The notes beneath the pieces were generated by a model that searched no databases, was not told the DNA's origin, and worked only from the letters and a program-made list of their open reading frames with translations. A DNA stretch of 64,000 bases from Platanthera guangdongensis (taxonomy: Eukaryota > Streptophyta > Magnoliopsida > Asparagales > Orchidaceae): contig CM077159.1 of assembly GCA_039583875.1 (NCBI GenBank), forward strand, positions 828,812-892,811, given 5' to 3'. This document shows, one piece after another, positions 44,944 to 54,411 of the stretch. Every line of letters begins with the position of its first letter. The first letter of the stretch is position 1. The position numbers were made by a program, and so were the translations under genes.

Positions 44944-46407
44944 GCCTTGTTGGACTAAGGAGTGTTGAGCAACAGTTTGTAGAGCCTTTTTGTAGCTCTG
45001 ACTCATTCTTTTGAATACAAAGAACTGCTTCTTCTTAGCTTGCTCAGCTTCATCATCCTCAGACTCTGAGGTACTGGCTATATTCACCCTGTCCTTAGGG
45101 CTTTCAGGCCTTGCAGTCTGCACACCAGGTGCTTGCTCAGTTTCCAGCCTAATAGGCTCTTCCACAACTTCCAGATTCTCCCCCTCAACAGCAGCACCCT
45201 TTACTTCATCAGCAGCAGTCTTGTCCATGTCAAAATCTTCTTGATCTAAATTCAGAAATAGATCTTCCATTGTATATTCTAGGGGTGACTGAGCAGGAGA
45301 TGTACTGGGTACATTAACTACAGCAGATGTGTCTTGGAGAACAACATCTGGTGCTTGGTTTGCTTGCTGAGTTTGCTGATGAATATCAGACAAATCGGAA
45401 TCTATTATAGAAAAATCTAAAGTTTTGAGGTCAGAAAGTACCTCTTGGATAATGAGAGTAGCTTGCTCACTCTCCAGTGTAGAGGGTTGTTCTACAGCTG
45501 GAGGCTCCCCCTGGATGTCAGCTGGCTCTTGAGGAGCAGGTGACTTCTCTGCAGCCACATCTATTGGACTATCAGGAGTGAAAACAACATGTTCTTCACT
45601 GCCTGAGCTGCTGGAGGACTCCTGAGTCACAGCAGCAGTCTTCCTCTTCTTCCTGGGAGGAGAGTCTTTCTTTGAAACTTGCTTTTCTGGGGTTGGAACT
45701 TCTTTGGACAGCACTCTTTCCCATCTAGAGAATATCCTTGAATCCATTCTCCTCATGCGATTGATTTTAGTTCCAGCAGCAGTGCTCATTACCTCTGGAA
45801 TTGATCCAGCCAGGTAGAGACTTAGTATCCTGCCCAGATTGGGCTTCTTCAGACTTTCCTTCACTTTCTCAAATACAATCATAGACCAGTCTGTTTTGAG
45901 GTTGAAGATGATTCTGGTCATAATACTGAACATAGAGGCTGACACCCTGTCATGTCCTCCTGGTTTGCTTAGTATAACTTTGCCTACAACTTCAGACAGG
46001 AATTTGCCTTGATTATTCATTCCTTTCCTGTTGAAAACTGATCCTATTTTCATCTTAGGATCAAGACCACACCAGGTAAGTGCTTCTCTGGTCTTAGATG
46101 TGGTCACCTCCTCTTCTTCTTGAACTTTAGGTAGCTGAAGTACCTTTCTCAAGGACTTGGGTGAAATCTTGACCTTGGTGCCATGCACCCTTGACTTAAT
46201 TCTGTAGCCTGAGTCATCTACAGACGCTCCAGTAAGGAATTCAATAACTTCCTTCTTCCAAATTTTGGTTGGTTCTGAAACCAAGAACTCCAATCCTGAA
46301 TCGGTGACTAGGGTTATCACCGATTTGATTTCTTGTTCGCCGTCGTCGAATGCGCCACGCACCAGTTCATAGCCTTCGTTAACGTTCTCTTCCAGCTTGG
46401 GAGCCAT
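44851..46407 (-). CDS. Third ORF of SIRE-like element, truncated and fused to Tekay gag sequence
   Basis: ATG at 46407; 518 codons, of which about 488 belong to the copia element. The last 30 are Tekay gag DNA read in another frame. The N-terminal half (IWKKEVIEFL..., KISPKSLRKVLQLP, SEVVGKVILSKP..., NLKTDWSMIVFEKVKESL) resembles the 'putative plant transposon protein' domain often found in plant repeats; this is a recollection of family pattern, not a search. The rest is Ser/Glu/Pro-rich with a basic KKDSPPRKKRK stretch that could be a nuclear signal. Position after pol matches the extra ORF of SIRE/Maximus elements. Function unknown. Confidence 0.75.
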   Translation of the reverse strand: MAPKLEENVNEGYELVRGAFDDGEQEIKSVITLVTDSGLEFLVSEPTKIWKKEVIEFLTGASVDDSGYRIKSRVHGTKVKISPKSLRKVLQLPKVQEEEEVTTSKTREALTWCGLDPKMKIGSVFNRKGMNNQGKFLSEVVGKVILSKPGGHDRVSASMFSIMTRIIFNLKTDWSMIVFEKVKESLKKPNLGRILSLYLAGSIPEVMSTAAGTKINRMRRMDSRIFSRWERVLSKEVPTPEKQVSKKDSPPRKKRKTAAVTQESSSSSGSEEHVVFTPDSPIDVAAEKSPAPQEPADIQGEPPAVEQPSTLESEQATLIIQEVLSDLKTLDFSIIDSDLSDIHQQTQQANQAPDVVLQDTSAVVNVPSTSPAQSPLEYTMEDLFLNLDQEDFDMDKTAADEVKGAAVEGENLEVVEEPIRLETEQAPGVQTARPESPKDRVNIASTSESEDDEAEQAKKKQFFVFKRMSQSYKKALQTVAQHSLVQQGGSSSFWCFRGDYESYPGRVFYLWKDRAFCP

Positions 46408-46506
46408 TAGGGTTTGGAGAATTAGTCTTTAGAGAAGAGAAATGGCGACACAAGAGTTTTGGTCTCGAAACTTTTGAAAGCGTGTCGACAAACAAAGACA
46501 GAACCC

Positions 46507-46514
46507 TATTTATA
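46507..46514 (-). promoter_or_regulatory. TATA box upstream of third ORF
   Basis: TATAAATA on the minus strand lies about 100 bases before the ATG at 46407. The stretch between has no upstream ATG and reads like a plant 5' leader (CT-rich, ending CCAAACCCTAATG). The LTR box of the same element (52395-52402) is the same octamer. Confidence 0.6.
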
Positions 46515-46552
46515 CCTTTCTTGTTTGAAGACGAACAGGCGGGATGAATTTC

Positions 46553-46890
46553 TAAAGATGTGTCGACACTGTCAATAAGTGTCGACACTGACTTATAATG
46601 TCTCGACACACATATGTCGACACAAGTTTAGTCAACAGATTTTATGTGTCGACACTTGGTTAAGTGTCGACACCACACTACTCGACATGTAGTCGAGACT
46701 TTACTTAGAAAATTCTGAGTAAAACTTAAGTGTCGACACTACATTGGATGTGTCGACACCTACTCGACATGTGTCGACACTAACATTCTGAAGTGTCGAC
46801 ACCAGCTTCCTAGATGTGTCGACACCATTTTCCTGAAGTGTCGACACTTACTATTCTGTGTCGACATAGACTTGTCTATGTGTCGACACC
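46553..46890 (-). repeat. GTGTCGACAC palindrome array between pol and third ORF
   Basis: About eleven exact GTGTCGACAC copies plus degenerate ones, spaced about 20 bases apart, between the pol stop (46923) and the TATA box at 46507. It is the same motif as in this element's LTR. Confidence 0.95.
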
Positions 46891-46922
46891 TTTTTACTTA
46901 GCCAATTTTTAGTTCTGTAAAC

Positions 46923-49900
46923 TTAGTCTAAGTTTATCATACCTAGTTCAATTTTGAACCTATTGAACTTAGCTTCTTCTAAGGGCTTAGTAAACATATC
47001 TGCTATCTGATTATCAGTTTTAACATATTCAAGTGCAATATCATTTCTTTCTACATGCTCCCTAAGAAAGTGATATTTAATCTCAATATGTTTAGTTCTA
47101 CTATGTGATACAGGATTATTAGCTATTGAAATAGCACTTGTAGAATCACAGTAAAGTGGAGTTCTACTTACCTGAAATCCATAGTCAACTAGCTGATGTT
47201 GAATCCATAGAAGTTGAGCACAGCAACTTCCTGTAGCTACATATTCTGACTCAGCTGTGGAAATAGCCACACTAGTCTGCTTTTTACTGCTCCATGAAAT
47301 TATTCTTCCACCTAGGAATTGATAGGATCCAGTAGTGCTCTTTCTATCTTCTTTGCATCCTGCAAAGTCTGCATCTGAATAGCCTGTTAGATCAAAATCT
47401 CCATTCCTAGGGTACCAGAGGCCTAGATAAGGAGTGCCCTTTAGATATCTCAAGATTCTCTTGACTGCAGTCAAGTGAGACTCTTTAGGGCAGGCTTGAT
47501 ACCTGGCACAAACACATGTAGCATACATAATGTCAGGCCTACTTGCAGTCAAATATAGTAGGGAGCCAACTATCCCTCTATACAAGGTTTCATCTACAGG
47601 TTTCCCTGCATCATCCTTGCTTAGAGACATACTTGACCCCATAGGAGTCTTCATGGTACTGGAGGAATCCATACCATATTTCCTTATGAGTTCTAGGGTG
47701 AACTTGGACTGACATATGGATAAACCATTTTCAGTCTGTTTAACTTGGAGACCCAAGAAAAACTTCAGTTCTCCCATACTACTCATCTCAAATTGACTTT
47801 GCATAAGCTTTGCAAACTTTTTGCAAAGGCTACTTTCAGTAGACCCAAATATAATGTCATCTACATATATTTGGACAAGTATGACTTTGCCTCTAGATTC
47901 CCTAAGGAATAGAGTCTTATCTATTTTCCCCCTTGTGAACTTGTTCTCAATGAGGAAACTAGATAGGGTTTCATACCAAGCTCTAGGTGCTTGTTTTAAC
48001 CCATATAATGCTTTCCTAAGTCTATACACATAATGAGGTAAAGTTGAATCAACAAAACCTGCAGGCTGCTCCACATAGACTTCTTCTTTCAAATTACCAT
48101 TTAGGAATGCTGACTTGACATCCATTTGGTATACCTTGAATCCTTGATAGGTTGCATAGGCCAAGAACATCCTTATGGCCTCCAGTCTGGCTACTGGGGC
48201 AAAGGTTTGATCAAAATCAATACCTTCTTCTTGCCTATATCCTTTTGCAACCAGTCTTGCCTTATTCTTAATGATGACACCTTGTTCATCTAACTTGTTC
48301 CTGTAGATCCACTTTGTTCCTATCACATTGTGATCTTTAGGCTTAGGAACCAGATCCCAAACCTTGCACCTTTTGAACTGATTAAGCTCCTCCTGCATTG
48401 CTTCAGTCCACTGTGGATCTTGTATAGCTTCTTCAAATTTCTTTGGTTCTATTTGAGACAGAAAACTTGAATATACTACAGCATTCTGATTTCTGCTCCT
48501 AGTCTGAACACCTTGTCTTGGATCTCCAATGATCAGCTCTACTGGATGATCTCTTAGATGCCTGTTGGCTGGTGGCATCCTTACTTCTGGTTGAACTTCT
48601 TCAGCATCTTCATCAAGCTGAGTTCCTTGTACTTCTTCAGTTCCTGGTACATGTAGTTCTCCCCCTGGACATAAGCCATCTTCTTCTACTTGCTGTCTTG
48701 CAGCTGGTACATCTTCTATGGTAAGCTTGTCCATCTTCTTAGTAAGACCTGTGGGGCTGCACACACTACTAGACAACTCATTGTTAATTAGTTGTGACTC
48801 ATCAAAAACTACATGCACAGACTCCTCTACAACTTGAGTAGTCAAGTTGTAGACTCTATAAGCCTTACTATTATTGTTGTACCCAACAAACACTCCCTCT
48901 TGGGACTTGGCAGCAAACTTAGTTAAGTAAGACTTTCCATTGTTAAGTATGTAGCATTTACAACCAAAGATCCTAAAGTAGGATAGATTTGGTTTCCTGC
49001 CTTTCACAACTTCATAGGGGGTCTTGTTTAACCTTTTAGTGATGGTAGCCCTATTTATCACATGGCATGCAGTGTTAACTGCTTCAGCCCAGAAATATTC
49101 TGGCAGTGATGAATCACTTAATAGGGTTCTACCAGCCTCTATCAAGGTCCTATTTTTCCTTTCAGCAATGCCATTTTGCTGAGGTGTTCTAGGTGAAGAG
49201 AATTCTTGAAATATCCCATAGTCTTCACACAGCTTTGTCATGCTTTCAGACTGAAACTCAGTACCATGGTCACTTCTAATTTTGACCACTGTACAGTTCA
49301 ATTCATTCTGAATTTGCTTAACAAAACTATAGAAGACACTAGGTGTTTCAGATTTCTGCTTTAAGAAGAACACCCAGGAAAACCTTGAGTAGTCATCAAC
49401 AACTACAAAGGTGTAGACCTTCCTACCTAAGCTGTGAACTGGCATTGGACCAAATAGATCCATATGCAAGAGGTATAAACACCTCACAGCATCTTTGTTG
49501 TCTAAGCTTCTAAAGGTGGATTTAGTCAGCTTGCCCTTTTGGCAAGCTGAGCAAATGCCATCTTTGGCATACTTAACTTGAGGACCATTCCTCACTAACT
49601 CTTTGCTAAAGAGTTTGCTAATAGTCTTGTAGTTAAGATGAGCTAGCCTCTTGTGCCACTTGACACAATGAGAGACTGTCTCATCAGCTACAAGACAAAC
49701 AGGAGAACCATTGTTCTCAATCATAATGTCTAAGCAGTAGACATTCCTCTTTCTATATCCTGTCAAAATGATCTCTTGATCACTTGACCTCTTGATATGA
49801 CAACTATTTTTAACAAATGAGATGTCATACCCTACATCACTTAACTGACTTATACTAATGAGGTTGTGTTTCAACCCTTTAACATAAGCCACTTGAGTAA

Positions 49901-50075
49901 TGGTAACAAGGTTTGAAGAGATGTTACCAAACCCTTTGATGATTCCTTTTTCAGAACCACCAAAGGTCACTTTAGGACCATTTTTGATTGGAATGTAGTC
50001 CTTCAGTAGTCCCCTTGTTCCAGTCATATGTCTGGAACATCCACTATCCAAGTACCATGTAGGGGTATGGCCCAC
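46923..50075 (-). CDS. pol: Pol polyprotein of SIRE-like copia: protease, integrase, RT, RNase H
   Basis: Open for 1050 codons; the frame opens after a TGA at 50084-50082 with no ATG. Protease [10 protein letters not shown] is at residues 10-19. Integrase zinc site is H141, H146, C175, C178; the catalytic triad D206 (HMDLFGP), D269 (RSDHG), E305 (AERKNR) has the 35-residue spacing. RT (roughly 580-830) shows [24 protein letters not shown] and YVDDIIFGS. RNase H (roughly the last 150 residues) shows [18 protein letters not shown] and IADMFTKPL. The order integrase before RT defines copia. It overlaps gag in another frame. Confidence 0.95.
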   Translation of the reverse strand: MGHTPTWYLDSGCSRHMTGTRGLLKDYIPIKNGPKVTFGGSEKGIIKGFGNISSNLVTITQVAYVKGLKHNLISISQLSDVGYDISFVKNSCHIKRSSDQEIILTGYRKRNVYCLDIMIENNGSPVCLVADETVSHCVKWHKRLAHLNYKTISKLFSKELVRNGPQVKYAKDGICSACQKGKLTKSTFRSLDNKDAVRCLYLLHMDLFGPMPVHSLGRKVYTFVVVDDYSRFSWVFFLKQKSETPSVFYSFVKQIQNELNCTVVKIRSDHGTEFQSESMTKLCEDYGIFQEFSSPRTPQQNGIAERKNRTLIEAGRTLLSDSSLPEYFWAEAVNTACHVINRATITKRLNKTPYEVVKGRKPNLSYFRIFGCKCYILNNGKSYLTKFAAKSQEGVFVGYNNNSKAYRVYNLTTQVVEESVHVVFDESQLINNELSSSVCSPTGLTKKMDKLTIEDVPAARQQVEEDGLCPGGELHVPGTEEVQGTQLDEDAEEVQPEVRMPPANRHLRDHPVELIIGDPRQGVQTRSRNQNAVVYSSFLSQIEPKKFEEAIQDPQWTEAMQEELNQFKRCKVWDLVPKPKDHNVIGTKWIYRNKLDEQGVIIKNKARLVAKGYRQEEGIDFDQTFAPVARLEAIRMFLAYATYQGFKVYQMDVKSAFLNGNLKEEVYVEQPAGFVDSTLPHYVYRLRKALYGLKQAPRAWYETLSSFLIENKFTRGKIDKTLFLRESRGKVILVQIYVDDIIFGSTESSLCKKFAKLMQSQFEMSSMGELKFFLGLQVKQTENGLSICQSKFTLELIRKYGMDSSSTMKTPMGSSMSLSKDDAGKPVDETLYRGIVGSLLYLTASRPDIMYATCVCARYQACPKESHLTAVKRILRYLKGTPYLGLWYPRNGDFDLTGYSDADFAGCKEDRKSTTGSYQFLGGRIISWSSKKQTSVAISTAESEYVATGSCCAQLLWIQHQLVDYGFQVSRTPLYCDSTSAISIANNPVSHSRTKHIEIKYHFLREHVERNDIALEYVKTDNQIADMFTKPLEEAKFNRFKIELGMINLD

Positions 50076-51402
50076 TTGGATTCACCTGACTAGGTCCTGG
50101 CTGCTCCAGGATTTTGGTACTTTCAGTCAATGCCATCAGTCCTTGGCACTGACACTCTTCTTGTTCATAGATTGATTCCATGATCTGCATAAACTCTTCT
50201 TCTTCTTCAGCAAATAGCCCTATGTAGGCTTCAGCATCTGTCTCAGTATCTGAAGAAGAAATGTCTGAAAGAGTCTTCTCATTCTTTGCAACAAAGGACT
50301 TCTCCTTCTTTCCTTTGAAGTGAGTCTTCTTTTTGTCACTGGATTCTTTTCTTCTCTCAGGACAATCTGCAATAACATGACCCTGTCTATTGCAGCAGTA
50401 ACGCACAATCTTAGACCCAGTTGCCTTACTAGTCTTTGTCTTTTTCTTATCCTTCTTTGAAGGCTTCTTCTCCTGATACTGGACTTCTTTCCCTTTGGAA
50501 TATGAAGGTCTGGACCTCCACTGTTTCTTCTTAAGGAATTTCTGAAAATGTCTGGTGAATGCAGCAAAATCTTCATCACTTTCACTGCTTGTAGATTTAG
50601 TGCTAACAGACTCATCAGATTCTGATTCAACTACCTCTGGAGGAGGAGTTGATGACTTAGTCCTGTTCTTTCTAGGTACTTCTGACTTAAAGGCAACAGT
50701 CCTTTCCCTGTGTTCAGTCCTTGTTGACTTTTCCTCCTCTTTTCTTACTGACAATTGCATCTCATAAGATAACAACTTGCCAAACAGTGTGGGAGGAGGA
50801 ATTTCTCCCAACTTTGCCATTTCCCTTATGGCACAGATCTTGGTGTCCCAATCTTTAGTTAGGGACCTTAAGAATTTATCATTCAATTCATAGTTAGAGA
50901 ACTCTCTTCCATAGGACATGAGTTCATTAACAATTCTATAAAATTTCTTGTAGCATTCAGTGATGCTATCTCCTCTTCCTTGCCTAAAGCTCTCATATTC
51001 TTGATTAAGCAAGGACTTCCTATCTTGTCTTACTTCTTCAGAACCTTCCATGTAGACAATGAGGGTATCCCACATTTCTTTTGCTGTTTTACAGTGGATA
51101 AGGTTCTGGAAGGTGGCATCATCAATTGCACTAACTATGATGTTCTGTGCCCTTTTGTCCATTGTAGCTAGGACAATCTCATCCTTGGTCATCTCAGAAA
51201 AATCCTTTGGAGTTCTCTGTGTAGCATCCAAGACTGAAATCTTCATGGGCACATAAGGCCCTTCTTTGACTGTGATGTAGATCCTAGGGTCAGAGGCCTC
51301 CATGAACAGCCTTACCCTTTCTTTCCAGATTCCAAAAATCTCTTTTCTGCATATGGGCAGTTTCATTGAACCCAATTCCTTGTGATTCTCTGAAGACCCC
51401 AT
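50044..51402 (-). CDS. gag: Gag of SIRE-like copia
   Basis: ATG at 51402, 452 codons. The N-terminal gag core shows [52 protein letters not shown] and [23 protein letters not shown] Ser/Glu-rich linker and a basic patch follow, then a knuckle [12 protein letters not shown]. Compared with the copy at 61178-63481 it is shorter and lacks the second knuckle region. It ends TAG at 50044, 32 bases inside pol, in a frame from which pol is reached by +1. Confidence 0.95.
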   Translation of the reverse strand: MGSSENHKELGSMKLPICRKEIFGIWKERVRLFMEASDPRIYITVKEGPYVPMKISVLDATQRTPKDFSEMTKDEIVLATMDKRAQNIIVSAIDDATFQNLIHCKTAKEMWDTLIVYMEGSEEVRQDRKSLLNQEYESFRQGRGDSITECYKKFYRIVNELMSYGREFSNYELNDKFLRSLTKDWDTKICAIREMAKLGEIPPPTLFGKLLSYEMQLSVRKEEEKSTRTEHRERTVAFKSEVPRKNRTKSSTPPPEVVESESDESVSTKSTSSESDEDFAAFTRHFQKFLKKKQWRSRPSYSKGKEVQYQEKKPSKKDKKKTKTSKATGSKIVRYCCNRQGHVIADCPERRKESSDKKKTHFKGKKEKSFVAKNEKTLSDISSSDTETDAEAYIGLFAEEEEEFMQIMESIYEQEECQCQGLMALTESTKILEQPGPSQVNPSGPYPYMVLG

Positions 51403-51483
51403 GTTTCTTGATTTTCTTGAAACTGTTTCCTGACTTACACTGAATCTGCCAAACTGGATCTCCTCAGACAGTTAGTCCTTTTT

Positions 51484-51505
51484 GAGCAACCTGCCTCTGA
51501 TACCA
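51484..51505 (-). other. Primer binding site of SIRE-like element
   Basis: The minus strand reads TGGTATCAGAGGCAGGTTGC two bases after the LTR. It is the initiator Met-tRNA type. Confidence 0.9.
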
Positions 51506-52394
51506 CTTGAAAGATATGGTACCTAAACAACTAGAGGGGGGGGGGGTGAATAGGTGACCAAATCCTTTTTAAAACTTTGTTGGCAGCACAACAGTTTATA
51601 ACACAGATTTCTGAATAAGTTCTCACAGCAAACACAGCAATTCACAACACAGCACAATCACAGCACAGAATACACAAGATTTTATAGTGGTTCCCCAATC
51701 TTTGGGTACATCCACTTTCCCCCTTCGCCTATCTAGCAGTGTACTAGATTCGGCCAAACTTCTCCACTAGCTCAGAACCCAACTAGGTTCCTACACCTCA
51801 GGCCCAAAGCCTTACACTCAGCCAAAAGGCCTACACTCAGCCACCCAGGCCTACACTCAGCCAATTAAGGCCTACACTCAGAGTTCTTCAACTCTTACAC
51901 TCAGACAATCAAGCCCTACCCTCAGCCTTTATAATATAGGCTTACAATTCTCTCAAATCCAATGGATCCTACAAGTTAAAATAGAAATACAATAGCTAAC
52001 TCTACAACTCAGAAAATAAGAGAGAAGTTGAGAGTTTCTTGAAGAGTTCTTGGAAGAACTCAGCTAGATCCAAACTGACTTAGCTTCCCTCAAAGCTTCT
52101 TGATTAGAACTGAATTAGTCTGAATCTTCTGCAGTTGTTCCTTGACCTCTGCTTCTTGAAATCCAGATGTTTCTGAATCCTTCTTCTCAGCCTTAGTTCC
52201 AAAGACTGAATTCTTGGTTGGAGCTCTCTCTCTCCAACTTCTTAGATCTGCAGTTGAACTGACAGACCTTCTTGTGTTGATCCTCTGTGTATCACTTCTT
52301 GATTTAATTTGATCAACTACTTTAAATATTCTCTCAAGCTGTAACTCTTGTTTCTCAATCACAACTACAACTGTTTCTGTAAACTAAGGATGCC

Positions 52395-52402
52395 TATTTA
52401 TA
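52395..52402 (-). promoter_or_regulatory. TATA box of SIRE-like LTR
   Basis: TATAAATA on the minus strand lies within an inverted GCCTATTTATAGGC context. The palindrome array lies 155 or more bases upstream. Confidence 0.7.
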
Positions 52403-52556
52403 GGCTTCCTTCATGGTAACCGGCTGGTCCGGTTCATAACAAACTTCTGATTCCTCTGACAGTTGCTGTAGACCGGCTGGATCGGCAGCTGTCATGTCAA
52501 CCAGTCACTTCTTGAAATTCTCTAACTGTCAGATAGTGTCGAGACTTTCTGTTCTT

Positions 52557-53353
52557 AAGTGTCGACACTTATAGGCTAAGTGTCGACACATGTTGTGTAA
52601 GTGTCGACACAAGTCTACAAGGTGTCGACACAATTCCTTGTATGTCTTGACACAGATTCTTCTGCATGTGTCGACACTGAAATTGAGTGTCGACACAAGT
52701 ACTTGTACTTCATTCATTAACTGTATTCTTCTAAGTGTCGACACATCTCCTTTGTGTCGACACATCTTTATGTGTAGAAACTGTCAAGTGTCGACACTGC
52801 TTCTTGGTGTCGACACAAGTCTTCAATCTTGATTCTTCAGCTGAGTGTCGACACATTCCCTTAGTGTCGACACTTGTACTTAGAATATTTTGTAAACTTT
52901 TCTGTTCTTTGCTAAGTGTCGACACAGCTCCTTGTGTCGACACTTTCTTCAAGTGTAGAGTCTTCAACTAAGTGTCGACACATTGTGCTGGGTGTCGACA
53001 CTTTCTTCAAGTGTTGACTCTTCTGGTTATGTGTCGACACATTGTGTTGAGTGTCGACACTTTTACTTAGACTCTGCAGACTTTTGCTGAGTGTCGACAC
53101 AGCTCCAAGTGTCGACACTTTCTAGTGTAGACACAGCTCTTCTAGGTGTCGACACTTCTGCTAAGTGTCGACACAGCTTTTCTGCATACTTCTTCACTGA
53201 GTGTCGACACAGCTCCAAGTGTCGACACTTTCTGTCTGGTGTCGACTCTTCATCCCAGGTGTCGACACAATGACTCCAAGTGTCGACACTGCTTGTCTGG
53301 GTGTCGACACAAGCTTTCTCAAGTGTCGACACTTTCCCTCTGGGTGTCGACAC
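52557..53353 (-). repeat. GTGTCGACAC palindrome array in SIRE-like LTR
   Basis: Close to thirty exact GTGTCGACAC copies in about 800 bases, often in pairs 16-20 bases apart, with a looser 35-45-base step between pairs. Intervening sequence is partly repeated (CTTCTT, CAGCTCC). Open frames through it are repeat translations, not genes. Confidence 0.95.
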
Positions 53354-53498
53354 ATGGACTTAGAAACTTTTAGCTTCAGTCCAGTGTATACCTAACCTGC
53401 ACAAGTAACTCAAACAAACATCAAATACACTATGATGTATATCATTGAGTTAGGTGAGGCTTCTTCAAATCAGGTACATTTGACCAATGTACCCAACA

Positions 53499-54411
53499 AT
53501 TACGGAAAATACAAGTACACAACGGGGACTATTCATGTCTACCCGAAGGAACGCGTCAACTCACCGCAAACTCGCGTGAGCGGGCTTCCCTATGCAAAAG
53601 AAGTAGAGCTTCACATGCTCAAGTAGAGAACCGTTACCCTAGTGTTCTTCCTTGGTGCCATGGAAATGTAAGCGGATTAAAAGCACCGCCCTCTCCTAGC
53701 CTCCGTAGATTCGAAGTCGATTCGTGATTTGGAGCTCCGAAGCTCCGCCGGTGACCGGATCTAGAGTTCTTCTTCCTAGTTGCTCTCCTCTCTCTCTAGA
53801 ACTTAGAGAGAGAACCAATGAACAAAAGATAAGGGTTTTGGAACCCTACACTTGGGTATATCCCAATAGGAATAGCCTCCAGCCGTCGGATCCCAACATA
53901 AAGAAATGTACGGCCACGATGTAGGTCTGACATGGAAAAACTGGGCCGAAACACCGCACAGTTCACAAACCGGTGCAGGACACGTACGCGACAAACTTAA
54001 ACTGTGTCGGGACATTTAGTCAAGACCCTATCAAGACCCCTATGTCGACACTCTGTGTCGACACACTGTGTCGACACAGCACAACCTGTGTCGACACCGT
54101 GTGTGGACACAGCATAACCTGTGTCGACACTCTATGTCGACACCCTGTGTCGACACAGTACAACCTGTGTCGACACTATGTGTCGACACAACATGCCCTA
54201 TGTCGACACAGCAGGCCCTGTATCAACATAGCGGGCCCTGTGTCGACACAGTAGACCCTCTGTCAACACAGCAGACTGTGTCAAACATGCCACAACTCGC
54301 CAAGGACATGACCTATGACATGCCCGTGTCCCAGGCCATGTGACCCCTACCAAATTCCTAACCTGTCTCAAAATGCCTCCCGTCGCTCTTTTGAGTTTCC
54401 GGGCGTTACAA
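53499..54411 (-). repeat. Tekay-like LTR fragment
   Basis: Matches 42906-44040, ending GGGCGTTACA at 54411. It starts abruptly at the end of the SIRE-like LTR. Its array (54040-54290) consists of CTGTGTCGACACAG-type units rather than the GACACGGGCGTGTC-type units of the copy at 6620-8704. Confidence 0.85.

Larger units (their letters stand above)
44944..53498 (-). mobile_element. SIRE/Maximus-like Ty1/copia element (SIRE-A), coding regions intact, 3' LTR missing
   Basis: On the minus strand: LTR (51508-53498), primer site, gag (452 aa), pol (1050 aa), palindrome array, TATA box and a third ORF. Gag, pol and the third ORF have no internal stop, so this is the best-preserved element in the window. 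The 3' end is cut at about 44943 inside the third ORF. The polypurine tract and 3' LTR are gone. Confidence 0.9.
51508..53498 (-). repeat. 5' LTR of SIRE-like element, 1991 bp
   Basis: On the minus strand it runs TGTTGGGTACATTGG to ATATCTTTCA. It has the same length as the LTR at 59105-61095, to which it is related at both ends. U3 holds the palindrome array, then TATA at 52395-52402. The transcribed part has a tandem CCTACACTCAGCC repeat (about 51800-51900, plus strand) and a 12-G run near 51535. Confidence 0.9.

Noticed and set aside
46553..46890. CRISPR-like regular repeats
   Set aside because: Units are 10-bp palindromes with irregular spacing in a plant retrotransposon, with no cas genes or constant spacer length.
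52557..53395. Several 60-96-codon open frames on both strands through the GTGTCGACAC arrays
   Set aside because: They translate the repeat itself (CRH, STQ, VDT cycles), overlap each other on both strands and have no gene context.
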